Source: Bombus terrestris (Eukaryota; Arthropoda; Insecta; Hymenoptera; Apidae). From it: a stretch of 64,000 bases of DNA. This document shows, in pieces, positions 12,601 through 25,200 of the stretch. The translations under genes and the position numbers were made by a program. How positions within the stretch are numbered: position 1 is the first letter of the stretch; each line of letters starts with the position of its first letter. The stretch covers positions 3,472,001 to 3,536,000 of the forward strand of contig NW_025963552.1 of the NCBI RefSeq assembly GCF_910591885.1, given 5' to 3'. The notes beneath the pieces were generated by a model, which worked only from the letters and a program-made list of their open reading frames with translations, had not been told where the DNA came from and ran no database searches.

Positions 12601-13011
12601 GAAATTAGGTACTAACACGATATATATGCATATTGCAAGGTATATGTATACCTTGCATATTGTGATCGATGCTCGCTCGCTCCGCTCGCTCGTAAGAATT
12701 TAGTCCAACCTCACATCCGATCCGACACGTTCGCAAATTCGAAATAAGTCGCCACCATATCGAATAATGAACGCAAGATGGATTGGTTTTAGGTTACGCT
12801 ATAGTTTTCGAGCGAGCGCAGCGAGCGAGAGACGCGTAAAGGTGTGTCACAATCCAACGGTTTGGCACATACTGACATTGAAACATTCGCACCAGCCCGA
12901 GGAGCCGGAAGTCTTTATCATATTGCCTACTGACAAATGTTTACAGTTTGTGAATAGTTTCACATAAATAGTACTATTTCGACATACTACAGTGCAATGT
13001 GATGTCCGATG
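9653..13011 (+). repeat. Eight mixed units including one with a 1 bp insertion
   Basis: Unit starts are 9653, 10072, 10491, 10910, 11332, 11751, 12173 and 12593. The unit at 9653 is a hybrid of a short left segment with a C body. The units at 10072, 10491 and 12593 share GTAAGAATTT with the units at 5038, 8815, 16372 (as GCAAGAATTT) and 20577. Long units at 10910 and 11751 are 841 bp apart. The unit at 12173 is 420 bp because TGTTTACAG has become TGTTTTTCAG near 12519-12527, which shifts the short reading frame. The unit at 10491 has a B left half and an A right half. Confidence 0.85.
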
Positions 13012-15112
13012 TGGCCAACAAAATTAGGTACTAACACGATATATATGCATATTGCAAGGTATATGTATACCTTGCAAATTGTGATCGTTGCTCGCTCGCT
13101 CCGCTCGCACGTAAAAATTTAGTCCAACCTCACATCCGATCCGACACGTTCGCAAATTCGAAATAAGTCGCCACCATATCGAATAATGAACGCAAGATGG
13201 ATTGGTTTTAGGTTACGCTATAGTTTTCGAGCGAGCGCAGCGAACGAGAGACGCGTAAAGGTGTGTCACAATCCAACGGTTTGGCACATACGGACATTGA
13301 AACATTCGCACCAGACCGAGGAGCCGGAAGTCTTTATCCTATTGCCTGCTGACAAATGTTTACAGTTTGTGAATAGTTTCACATAAATAGTACTATTTCC
13401 ACATACTACAGTCCAATGTGATGTCCGAAGTGGCTGACAAAATTAGGTACTAACAAGAAATATATGCAAGGCAATATAATGTATATGTATACCTTGCAAA
13501 TTGTGATCGTTGCTCGCTCGCTCCGCTCGCTCGTAAAAATTTAGTCCAACCTCACATACGATCCGACACGTTCGCAAATTCGAAATAAGTTGCCTTCATA
13601 TAGAATGACTAACGCAAGAGGGATTGGTTTTAGGTTAGGCTATAGTTTTCGAGCGAGCGCAGCGAGCGAGAGACGCGTAAAGGTGTATCACAATCTAACG
13701 GTTTGGCACATACGGACATTGAAACATTCGCACCAGCCAGAGGAGCCGGAAGTATTTATCCTATTGCCTGCTGACAAATGTTTACAGTTTGTGAATAGTT
13801 TCACATAAATAGTACTATTTCCACATACTACAGTCCAATGTGATGTCCGAAGTGGCCAACAAAATTAGGTACTAACACGATATATATGCATATTGCAAGG
13901 TATATGTATACCTTGCAAATTGTGATCGTTGCTCGCTCGCTCCGCTCGCACGTAAAAATTTAGTCCAACCTCACATCCGATCCGACACGTTCGCAAATTC
14001 GAAATAAGTCGCCACCATATCGAATAATGAACGCAAGATGGATTGGTTTTAGGTTACGCTATAGTTTTCGAGCGAGCGCAGCGAACGAGAGACGCGTAAA
14101 GGTGTGCCACAATCCAACGGTTTGGCACATACGGACATTGAAACATTCGCACCAGCCCGAGGAGCCGGAAGTCTTTATCCTATTGCCTGCTGACAAATGT
14201 TTACAGTTTGTGAATAGTTTCACATAAATAGTACTATTTCCACATACTACAGTCCAATGTGATGTCCGAAGTGGCTGACAAAATTAGGTACTAACAAGAA
14301 ATATATGCAAGGCAATATAATGTATATGTATACCTTGCAAATTGTGATCGTTGCTCGCTCGCTCCGCTCGCTCGTAAAAATTTAGTCCAACCTCACATAC
14401 GATCCGACACGTTCGCAAATTCGAAATAAGTTGCCTTCATATAGAATGACTAACGCAAGAGGGATTGGTTTTAGGTTAGGCTATAGTTTTCGAGCGAGCG
14501 CAGCGAGCGAGAGACGCGTAAAGGTGTATCACAATCTAACGGTTTGGCACATACGGACATTGAAACATTCGCACCAGCCAGAGGAGCCGGAAGTATTTAT
14601 CCTATTGCCTGCTGACAAATGTTTACAGTTTGTGAATAGTTTCACATAAATAGTACTATTTCCACATACTACAGTCCAATGTGATGTCCGAAGTGGCTAA
14701 CAAAATTAGGTACTAACACGATATATATGCATATTGCAAGGTATATGTATACCTTGCAAATTGTGATCGTTGCTCGCTCGCTCCGCTCGCACGTAAAAAT
14801 TTAGTCCAACCTCACATCCGATCCGACACGTTCGCAAATTCGAAATAAGTCGCCACCATATCGAATAATGAACGCAAGATGGATTGGTTTTAGGTTACGC
14901 TATAGTTATCGAGCGAGCGCAGCGAACGACAGACGCGTAAAGGTGTGTCACAATCCAACGGTTTGGCACATACGGACATTGAAACATTCGCACCAGCCCG
15001 AGGAGCCGGAAGTCTTTATCCTATTGCCTGCTGACAAATGTTTACAGTTTGTGAATAGTTTCACATAAATAGTACTATTTCCACATACTACAGTCCAATG
15101 TGATGTCCGAAG
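13012..15112 (+). repeat. Two-unit higher-order repeat, 841 bp, two copies plus a related unit
   Basis: Unit starts are 13012, 13431, 13853, 14272 and 14694. The pair 13012-13852 is repeated as 13853-14693. Shared rare variants 841 bp apart are TGGCCAAC at the unit start, CGCTCGCACG in the left CGAG motif, TAACAAGAAATA in the long unit (13453/14294), and ATATAGAATGAC before the reading frame. The unit at 14694 also has CGCTCGCACG but TGGCTAAC, so it is probably the start of the source or a third, partial copy. Long units here combine a C left half with an A right half. Confidence 0.88.
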
Positions 15113-15952
15113 TGGCTGACAAAATTAGGTACTAACACGAAATATATGCAAGGCAATATAAGGTATATGTATACCTTGCAAATTGTGATCGTTGCTCGCT
15201 CGCTCCGCTCGCTCGTAAAAATTTAGTCCAACCTCACATACGATCCGACACGTTCGCAAATTCGAAATAAGTTGCCTTCATATCGAATGACTAACGCAAG
15301 ATGGATTGGGTTTAGGTTAGGCTACAGCTTTCGAGCGGGCGCAGCGAGCGAGAGACGCGTAAAGGTGTGTGACAATCCAACGGTTTGGCACATACTGACA
15401 TTGAAACATTCGCACCAGCCCGAGGAGCCGGATGTCTTTATCATATTGCCTGCTGCAAATGTTTACAGTTTGTGAATAGTTTCACATAAATAATACTATT
15501 TCGACATACTACAGTGCAATGTGATGTCCGAAGTGGCTGACAAAATTAGGTACTAACACGATATATATGCATATTGCAAGGTATATGTATACCTTGCAAA
15601 TTGTGATCGTTGCTCGCTCGCTCCGCTCGCTCGTAAAAATTTAGTCCAACCTCACATCCGATCCGACACGTTCGCAAATTCGAAATAAGTCGCCTTCATA
15701 TCGAATGACTAACGCAAGAGGGATTGGTTTTAGGTTAGGCTATAGTTTTCGAGCGAGCGCAGCGAGCGAGAGACGCGTAAAGGTGTATCACAATCTAACG
15801 GTTTGGCACATACGGACATTGAAACATTCGCACCAGCCAGAGGAGCCGGAAGTATTTATCCTATTGCCTGCTGACAAATGTTTACAGTTTGTGAATAGTT
15901 TCACATAAATAGTACTATTTCCACATACTACAGGGCAATGTGATGTCCGAAG
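15113..15952 (+). repeat. Two units, one carrying a 1 bp deletion
   Basis: Unit starts are 15113 and 15534. The first is a C-type long unit that is 421 bp, because the A of TGCTGACAAAT is missing at about 15455. This shifts the end of the short reading frame. It also has the private variants GAGCGGGCGC in the second CGAG motif and GTGTGACAATCC. The second unit is a clean A-type. Confidence 0.85.
15534..15952 (+). repeat. Representative A-type unit, 419 bp
   Basis: The A-type is marked by CGCCTTC then ATGACTAAC, GCAAGAGGGATTGG, and GGTTAGGCTATAG. An intact AGCGAGCGAG second motif and GTGTATCACAATCT follow, then ACGGAC and CCAGAGG with GAAGTATTT. It differs from the B-type at about ten linked sites, so it is a distinct haplotype rather than random drift. 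The A right half can occur on a B left half (units starting 10491 and 37804) and a B right half on an A left half (units starting 23519, 27724 and 30244), which shows exchange within units. Confidence 0.9.
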
Positions 15953-18900
15953 TGGCTGACGAAATTAGGTACTAACACGACATATATGCATATTGCAAGG
16001 TATATGTATACCTTGCAAATTGTGATCGTTGCTCGCTCGCTCCGCTCGCTCGTAAAAATTTAGTCCAACCTCACATCCGATCCGACACGTTCGCAAATTC
16101 GAAATAAGTCGCCTTCATATCGAATGACTAACGCAAGAGGGATTGGTTTTAGGTTAGGCTATAGTTTTCGAGCGAGCGCAGCGAGCGAGAGACGCGTAAA
16201 GGTGTATCACAATCTAACGGTTTGGCACATACGGACATTGAAACATTCGCACCAGCCAGAGGAGCCGGAAGTATTTATCCTATTGCCTGCTGACAAATGT
16301 TTACAGTTTGTGAATAGTTTCACATAAATAGTACTATTTCCACATACTACAGGGCAATGTGATGTCCGAAGTGGCTGACGAAATTAGGTACTAACACGAT
16401 ATATATGCATATTGCAAGGTATATGTATACCTTGCATATTGTGATCGATGCTCGCTCGCTCCGCTCGCTCGCAAGAATTTAGTCCAACCTCACATCCGAT
16501 CCGACACGTTCGCAAATTCGAAATAAGTCGCCACCATATCGAATAATGAACGCCAGATGGATTGGTTTTAGGTTACGCTATAGTTTTCGAGCGAGCGCAG
16601 CGAGCGAGAGACGCGTAAAGGTGTGTCACAATCCAACGGTTTGGCACATACTGACATTGAAACATTCGCACCAGCCCGAGGAGCCGGAAGTCTTTATCAT
16701 ATTGCCTACTGACAAATGTTTACAGTTTGTGAATAGTTTCACATAAATAGTACTATTTCGACATACTACAGTGCAATGTGATGTCCGAAGTGGCTGACAG
16801 AATTAGGTACTAACACGATATATATGCATATTGCAAGGTATATGTACACCTTGCAAATTGTGATCGTTGCTCGCTCGCTCCGCTCGCTCGTAAAAATTTA
16901 GTCCAACCTCACATCCGATCCGACACGTTCGCAAATTCGAAATAAGTCGCCTTCATATCGAATGACTAACGCAAGAGGGATTGGTTTTAGGTTAGGCTAT
17001 AGTTTTCGAGCGAGCGCAGCGAGCGAGAGACGCGTAAAGGTGTATCACAATCTAACGGTTTGGCACATACGGACATTGAAACATTCGCACCAGCCAGAGG
17101 AGCCGGAAGTATTTATCCTATTGCCTGCTGACAAATGTTTACAGTTTGTGAATAGTTTCACATAAATAGCACTATTTCCACATACTACAGTCCAATGTGA
17201 TGTCCGAAGTGGCTGACAAAATTAGGTACTAACACGAAATATATGCAAGGCAATATAATGTATATGTATACCTTGCAAATTGTGATCGTTGCTCGCTCGC
17301 TCCGCTCGCTCGTAAAAATTTAGTCCAACCTCACATACGATCCGACACGTTCGCAAATTCGAAATAAGTTGCCTTCATATCGAATGACTAACGCAAGATG
17401 GATTGGGTTTAGGTTAGGCTACAGATTTCGAGCGAGCGCAGCGAGCGAGAGACGCGTAATGGTGTGTCACAATCCAACGGTTTGGCACATACGGACATTG
17501 AAACATTCGCACCAGCCCGAGGAGCCGGAAGTCTTTATCCTATTGCCTGCTGACAAATGTTTACAGTTTGTGAATAGTTTCACATAAATAGCACTATTTC
17601 CACATACTACAGTCCAATGTGATGTCCGAAGTGGCTGACAAAATTAGGTACTAACACGAAATATATGCAAGGCAATATAATGTATATGTATACCTTGCAA
17701 ATTGTGATCGTTGCTCGCTCGCTCCGCTCGCTCGTAAAAATTTAGTCCAACCTCACATACGATCCGACACGTTCGCAAATTCGAAATAAGTTGCCTTCAT
17801 ATCGAATGACTAACGCAAGATGGATTGGGTTTAGGTTAGGCTACAGCTTTCGAGCGAGCGCAGCGAGCGAGAGACGCGTAAAGGTGTGTCACAATCCAAC
17901 GGTTTGGCACATACGGACATTGAAACATTCGCACCAGCCAGAGGAGCCGGAAGTATTTATCCTATTGCCTGCTGACAAATGTTTACAGTTTGTGAATAGT
18001 TTCACATAAATAGTACTATTTCCACATACTACAGGGCAATGTGATGTCCGAAGTGGCTGACGAAATTAGGTACTAACACGACATATATGCATATTGCAAG
18101 GTATATGTATACCTTGCAAATTGTGATCGTTGCTCGCTCGCTCCGCTCGCTCGTAAAAATTTAGTCCAACCTCACATCCGATCCGACACGTTCGCAAATT
18201 CGAAATAAGTCGCCTTCATATCGAATGACTAACGCAAGAGGGATTGGTTTTAGGTTAGGCTATAGTTTTCGAGCGAGCGCAGCGAGCGAGAGACGCGTAA
18301 AGGTGTATCACAATCTAACGGTTTGGCACATACGGACATTGAAACATTCGCACCAGCCAGAGGAGCCGGAAGTATTTATCCTATTGCCTGCTGACAAATG
18401 TTTACAGTTTGTGAATAGTTTCACATAAATAGTACTATTTCCACATACTACAGGGCAATGTGATGTCCGAAGTGGCTGACGAAATTAGGTACTAACACGA
18501 TATATATGCATATTGCAAGGTATATGTATACCTTGCATATTGTGATCGATGCTCGCTCGCTCCGCTCGCTCGCAAGAATTTAGTCCAACCTCACATCCGA
18601 TCCGACACGTTCGCAAATTCGAAATAAGTCGCCACCATATCGAATAATGAACGCCAGATGGATTGGTTTTAGGTTACGCTATAGTTTTCGAGCGAGCGCA
18701 GCGAGCGAGAGACGCGTAAAGGTGTGTCACAATCCAACGGTTTGGCACATACTGACATTGAAACATTCGCACCAGCCCGAGGAGCCGGAAGTCTTTATCA
18801 TATTGCCTACTGACAAATGTTTACAGTTTGTGAATAGTTTCACATAAATAGTACTATTTCGACATACTACAGTGCAATGTGATGTCCGAAGTGGCTGACA

Positions 18901-20576
18901 GAATTAGGTACTAACACGATATATATGCATATTGCAAGGTATATGTACACCTTGCAAATAGTGATCGTTGCTCGCTCGCTCCGCTCGCTCGTAAAAATTT
19001 AGTCCAACCTCACATCCGATCCGACACGTTCGCAAATTCGAAATAAGTCGCCTTCATATCGAATGACTAACGCAAGAGGGATTGGTTTTAGGTTAGGCTA
19101 TAGTTTTCGAGCGAGCGCAGCGAGCGAGAGACGCGTAAAGGTGTATCACAATCTAACGGTTTGGCACATACGGACATTGAAACATTCGCACCAGCCAGAG
19201 GAGCCGGAAGTATTTATCCTATTGCCTGCTGACAAATGTTTACAGTTTGTGAATAGTTTCACATAAATAGCACTATTTCCACATACTACAGTCCAATGTG
19301 ATGTCCGAAGTGGCTGACAAAATTAGGTACTAACACGAAATATATGCAAGGCAATATAATGTATATGTATACCTTGCAAATTGTGATCGTTGCTCGCTCG
19401 CTCCGCTCGCTCGTAAAAATTTAGTCCAACCTCACATACGATCCGACACGTTCGCAAATTCGAAATAAGTTGCCTTCATATCGAATGACTAACGCAAGAT
19501 GGATTGGGTTTAGGTTAGGCTACAGATTTCGAGCGAGCGCAGCGAGCGAGAGACGCGTAATGGTGTGTCACAATCCAACGGTTTGGCACATACGGACATT
19601 GAAACATTCGCACCAGCCCGAGGAGCCGGAAGTCTTTATCCTATTGCCTGCTGACAAATGTTTACAGTTTGTGAATAGTTTCACATAAATAGCACTATTT
19701 CCACATACTACAGTCCAATGTGATGTCCGAAGTGGCTGACAAAATTAGGTACTAACACGAAATATATGCAAGGCAATATAATGTATATGTATACCTTGCA
19801 AATTGTGATCGTTGCTCGCTCGCTCCGCTCGCTCGTAAAAATTTAGTCCAACCTCACATACGATCCGACACGTTCGCAAATTCGAAATAAGTTGCCTTCA
19901 TATCGAATGACTAACGCAAGATGGATTGGGTTTAGGTTAGGCTACAGCTTTCGAGCGAGCGCAGCGAGCGAGAGACGCGTAAAGGTGTGTCACAATCCAA
20001 CGGTTTGGCACATACGGACATTGAAACATTCGCACCAGCCCGAGGAGCCGGAAGTCTTTATCCTATTGCCTGCTGACAAATGTTTACAGTTTGTGAATAG
20101 TTTCACATAAATAGCACTATTTCCACATACTACAGTCCAATGTGATGTCCGAAGTGGCTGACAAAATTAGGTACTAACACGAAATATATGCAAGGCAATA
20201 TAATGTATATGTATACCTTGCAAATTGTGATCGTTGCTCGCTCGCTCCGCTCGCTCGTAAAAATTTAGTCCAACCTCACATACGATCCGACACGTTCGCA
20301 AATTCGAAATAAGTTGCCTTCATATCGAATGACTAACGCAAGATGGATTGGGTTTAGGTTAGGCTACAGCTTTCGAGCGAGCGCAGCGAGCGAGAGACGC
20401 GTAAAGGTGTGTCACAATCCAACGGTTTGGCACATACGGACATTGAAACATTCGCACCAGCCAGAGGAGCCGGAAGTATTTATCCTATTGCCTGCTGACA
20501 AATGTTTACATTTTGTGAATAGTTTCACATAAATAGTACTATTTCCACATACTACAGGGCAATGTGATGTCCGAAG
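15953..20576 (+). repeat. Five-unit higher-order repeat, 2,101 bp, two copies plus one extra long unit
   Basis: Copy 1 has unit starts 15953, 16372, 16791, 17210 and 17632. Copy 2 has 18054, 18473, 18892, 19311 and 19733, and an extra long unit follows at 20155. Rare variants 2,101 bp apart are CACGACATAT (15975/18076), AACGCCAGATGG (16549/18650), CTGACAGAATTAG (16796/18897), TATGTACACC (16841/18942) and CGCGTAATGG (17453/19554). The unit at 19733 has the left half of the unit at 17632 but the right half of the unit at 17210. The unit at 20155 then matches 17632 again, so a single-unit duplication followed the five-unit one. Confidence 0.92.
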
Positions 20577-23096
20577 TGGCTGACGAAATTAGGTACTAAC
20601 ACGATATATATGCATATTGCAAGGTATATGTATACCTTGCATATTGTGATCGATGCTCGCTCGCTCCGCTCGCTCGTAAGAATTTAGTCCAACCTCACAT
20701 CCGATCCGACACGTTCGCAAATTCGAAATAAGTCGCCACCATATCGAATAATGAACGCAAGATGGATTGGTTTTAGGTTACGCTATAGTTTTCGAGCGAG
20801 CGCAGCGAGCGAGAGACGCGTAAAGGTGTGTCACAATCCAACGGTTTGGCACATACTGACATTGAAACATTCGCACCAGCCCGAGGAGCCGGAAGTCTTT
20901 ATCATATTGCCTACTGACAAATGTTTACAGTTTGTGAATAGTTTCACATAAATAGTACTATTTCGACATACTACAGTGCAATGTGATGTCCGAAGTGGCT
21001 AACAAAATTAGGTACTAACACGATATATATGCATATTGCAAGGTATACATATACCTTGCAAATTGTGATCGTTGCTCGCTCGCTCCGCTCGCACGTAAAA
21101 ATTTAGTCCAACCTCACATCCGATCCGACACGTTCGCAAATTCGAAATAAGTCGCCACCATATCGAATAATGAACGCAAGATGGATTGGTTTTAGGTTAC
21201 GCTATAGTTTTCGAGCGAGCGCAGCGAACGAGAGACGCGTAAAGGTGTGTCACAATCCAACGGTTTGGCACATACGGACATTGAAACATTCGCACCAGCC
21301 CGAGGAGCCGGAAGTCTTTATCCTATTGCCTGCTGACAAATGTTTACAGTTTGTGAATAGTTTCACATAAATAGTACTATTTCCACATACTACAGTCCAA
21401 TGTGATGTCCGAAGTGGCTGACAAAATTAGGTACTAACACGAAATATATGCAAGGCAATATAATGTATATGTATACCTTGCTAATTGTGATCGTTGCTCG
21501 CTCGCTCCGCTCGCTCGTAAAAATTTAGTCCAACCTCACATACGATCCGACACGTTCGCAAATTCGAAATAAGTTGCCTTCATATCGAATGACTAACGCA
21601 AGATGGATTGGGTTTAGGTTAGGCTACAGCTTTACAGCGAGCGCAGCGAGCGAGAGACGCGTAAAGGTGTGTCACAATCCAACGGTTTGGCACATACTGA
21701 CATTGAAACATTCGCACCAGCCCGAGGAGCCGGATGTCTTTATCATATTGCCTGCTGACAAATGTTTACAGTTTGTGAATAGTTTCACATAAATAATACT
21801 ATTTCGACATACTACAGTGCAATGTGATGTCCGAAGTGGCTGACAAAATTAGGTACTAACACGATATATATGCATATTGCAAGGTATATGTATACCTTGC
21901 AAATTGTGATCGTTGCTCGCTCGCTCCGCTCGCTCGTAAAAATTTAGCCCAACCTCACATCCGATCCGACACGTTCGCAAATTCGAAATAAGTCGCCTTC
22001 ATATCGAATGACTAACGCAAGAGGGATTGGTTTTAGGTTAGGCTATAGTTTTCGAGCGAGCGCAGCGAGCGAGAGACGCGTAAAGGTGTATCACAATCTA
22101 ACGGTTTGGCACATACGGACATTGAAACATTCGCACCAGCCAGAGGAGCCGGAAGTATTTATCCTATTGCCTGCTGACAAATGTTTACAGTTTGTGAATA
22201 GCTTCACATAAATAGTACTATTTCCACATACTACAGTCCAATGTGATGTCCGAAGTGGCTAACAAAATTAGGTACTAACACGATATATATGCATATTGCA
22301 AGGTATATGTATACCTTGCAAATTGTGATCGTTGCTCGCTCGCTCCGCTCGCACGTAAAAATTTAGTCCAACCTCACATCCGATCCGACACGTTCGCAAA
22401 TTCGAAATAAGTCACCACCATATCGAATAATGAACGCAAGATGGATTGGTTTTAGGTTACGCTATAGTTTTCGAGCGAGCGCAGCGAACGAGAGACGCGT
22501 AAAGGTGTGTCACAATCCAACGGTTTGGCACATACGGACATTGAAACATTCGCACCAGCCCGAGGAGCCGGAAGTCTTTATCCTATTGCCTGCTGACAAA
22601 TGTTTACAGTTTGTGAATAGTTTCACATAAATAGTACTATTTCCACATACTACAGTCCAATGTGATGTCCGAAGTGGCTGACAAAATTAGGTACTAACAC
22701 GAAATATATGCAAGGCAATATAATGTATATGTATACCTTGCTAATTGTGATCGTTGCTCGCTCGCTCCGCTCGCTCGTAAAAATTTAGTCCAACCTCACA
22801 TCCGATCCGACACGTTCGCAAATTCGAAATAAGTCGCCACCATATCGAATAATGAACGCAAGATGGATTGGTTTTAGGTTACGCTATAGTTTTCGAGCGA
22901 GCGCAGCGAACGAGAGACGCGTAAAGGTGTGTCACAATCCAACGGTTTGGCACATACGGACATTGAAACATTCGCACCAGCCCGAGGAGCCGGAAGTCTT
23001 TATCCTATTGCCTGCTGACAAATGTTTACAGTTTGTGAATAGTTTCACATAAATAGTACTATTTCCACATACTACAGTCCAATGTGATGTCCGAAG
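20577..23096 (+). repeat. Six mixed units including the centre-inverted palindrome
   Basis: Unit starts are 20577, 20996, 21415 (422), 21837, 22256 and 22675 (422). The unit at 20996 carries the reversed palindrome centre at 21048-21049. The order C (with TTGCTAATTG), A (ending GAATAGCTTCAC), B (with CGCTCGCACG) at 21415-22674 is the same three-unit pattern that is amplified at 27302-30662. The long unit at 22675 has the TTGCTAATTG left segment on a B body. Confidence 0.85.
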
Positions 23097-25200
23097 TGGC
23101 TGACAAAATTAGGTACTAACACGAAATATATGCAAGGCAATATAATGTATATGTATACCTTGCTAATTGTGATCGTTGCTCGCTCGCTCCGCTCGCTCGT
23201 AAAAATTTAGTCCAACCTCACATACGATCCGACACGTTCGCAAATTCGAAATAAGTTGCCTTCATATCGAATGACTAACGCAAGATGGATTGGGTTTATG
23301 TTAGGCTACAGCTTTCGAGCGAGCGCAGCGAGCGAGAGACGCGTAAAGGTGTGTCACAATCCAACGGTTTGGCACATACTGACATTGAAACATTCGCACC
23401 AGCCCGAGGAGCCGGATGTCTTTATCATATTGCCTGCTGACAAATGTTTACAGTTTGTGAATAGTTTCACATAAATAATACTATTTCGACATACTACAGT
23501 GCAATGTGATGTCCGAAGTGGCTGACAAAATTAGGTACTAACACGATATATATGCATATTGCAAGGTATATGTATACCTTGCAAATTGTGATCGTTGCTC
23601 GCTCGCTCCGCTCGCTCGTAAAAATTTAGTCCAACCTCACATCCGATCCGACACGTTCGCAAATTCGAAATAAGTCGCCTTCATATCGAATGACTAACGC
23701 AAGAGGGATTGGTTTTAGGTTAGGCTATAGTTTTCGAGCGAGCGCAGCCAGCGAGAGACGCGTAAAGGTGTATCACAATCTAACGGTTTGGCACATACGG
23801 ACATTGAAACATTCGCACCAGCCCGAGGAGCCGGAAGTCTTTATCCTATTGCCTGCTGACAAATGTTTACAGTTTGTGAATAGTTTCACATAAATAGTAC
23901 TATTTCCACATACTACAGTCCAATGTGATGTCCGAAGTGGCTGACAAAATTAGGTACTAACACGAAATATATGCAAGGCAATATAATGTATATGTATACC
24001 TTGCTAATTGTGATCGTTGCTCGCTCGCTCCGCTCGCTCGTAAAAATTTAGTCCAACCTCACATACGATCCGACACGTTCGCAAATTCGAAATAAGTTGC
24101 CTTCATATCGAATGACTAACGCAAGATGGATTGGGTTTATGTTAGGCTACAGCTTTCGAGCGAGCGCAGCGAGCGAGAGACGCGTAAAGGTGTGTCACAA
24201 TCCAACGGTTTGGCACATACTGACATTGAAACATTCGCACCAGCCCGAGGAGCCGGATGTCTTTATCATATTGCCTGCTGACAAATGTTTACAGTTTGTG
24301 AATAGTTTCACATAAATAATACTATTTCGACATACTACAGTGCAATGTGATGTCCGAAGTGGCTGACAAAATTAGGTACTAACACGATATATATGCATAT
24401 TGCAAGGTATATGTATACCTTGCAAATTGTGATCGTTGCTCGCTCGCTCCGCTCGCTCGTAAAAATTTAGTCCAACCTCACATCCGATCCGACACGTTCG
24501 CAAATTCGAAATAAGTCGCCTTCATATCGAATGACTAACGCAAGAGGGATTGGTTTTAGGTTAGGCTATAGTTTTCGAGCGAGCGCAGCGAGCGAGAGAC
24601 GCGTAAAGGTGTATCACAATCTAACGGTTTGGCACATACGGACATTGAAACATTCGCACCAGCCCGAGGAGCCGGAAGTCTTTATCCTATTGCCTGCTGA
24701 CAAATGTTTACAGTTTGTGAATAGTTTCACATAAATAGTACTATTTCCACATACTACAGTCCAATGTGATGTCCGAAGTGGCTGACAAAATTAGGTACTA
24801 ACACGAAATATATGCAAGGCAATATAATGTATATGTATACCTTGCTAATTGTGATCGTTGCTCGCTCGCTCCGCTCGCTCGTAAAAATTTAGTCCAACCT
24901 CACATACGATCCGACACGTTCGCAAATTCGAAATAAGTCGCCTTCATATCGAATGACTAACGCAAGAGGGATTGGTTTTATGTTAGGCTATAGTTTTCGA
25001 GCGAGCGCAGCGAGCGAGAGACGCGTAAAGGTGTCTCACAATCTAACGGTTTGGCACATACGGACATTGAAACATTCGCACCAGCCAGAGGAGCCGGAAG
25101 TATTTATCCTATTGCCTGCTGACAAATGTTTACAGTTTGTGAATAGTTTCACATAAATAGTACTATTTCCACATACTACAGTCCAATGTGATGTCCGAAG
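23097..25200 (+). repeat. Two-unit higher-order repeat, 841 bp, two copies plus a derived unit
   Basis: Unit starts are 23097 (422), 23519, 23938 (422), 24360 and 24779 (422). The pair 23097-23937 recurs as 23938-24778 with TTGCTAATTG, TTTATGTTAGG and AAATAATACTATTTCG at the same offsets. The units at 23519 and 24360 have an A left half and a B right half, with the switch between about 23781 and 23824 in the first. The unit at 24779 keeps TTTATGTTAGG in an otherwise A body and has GTGTCTCACAATCT, a variant found again only at 33437. Confidence 0.88.
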
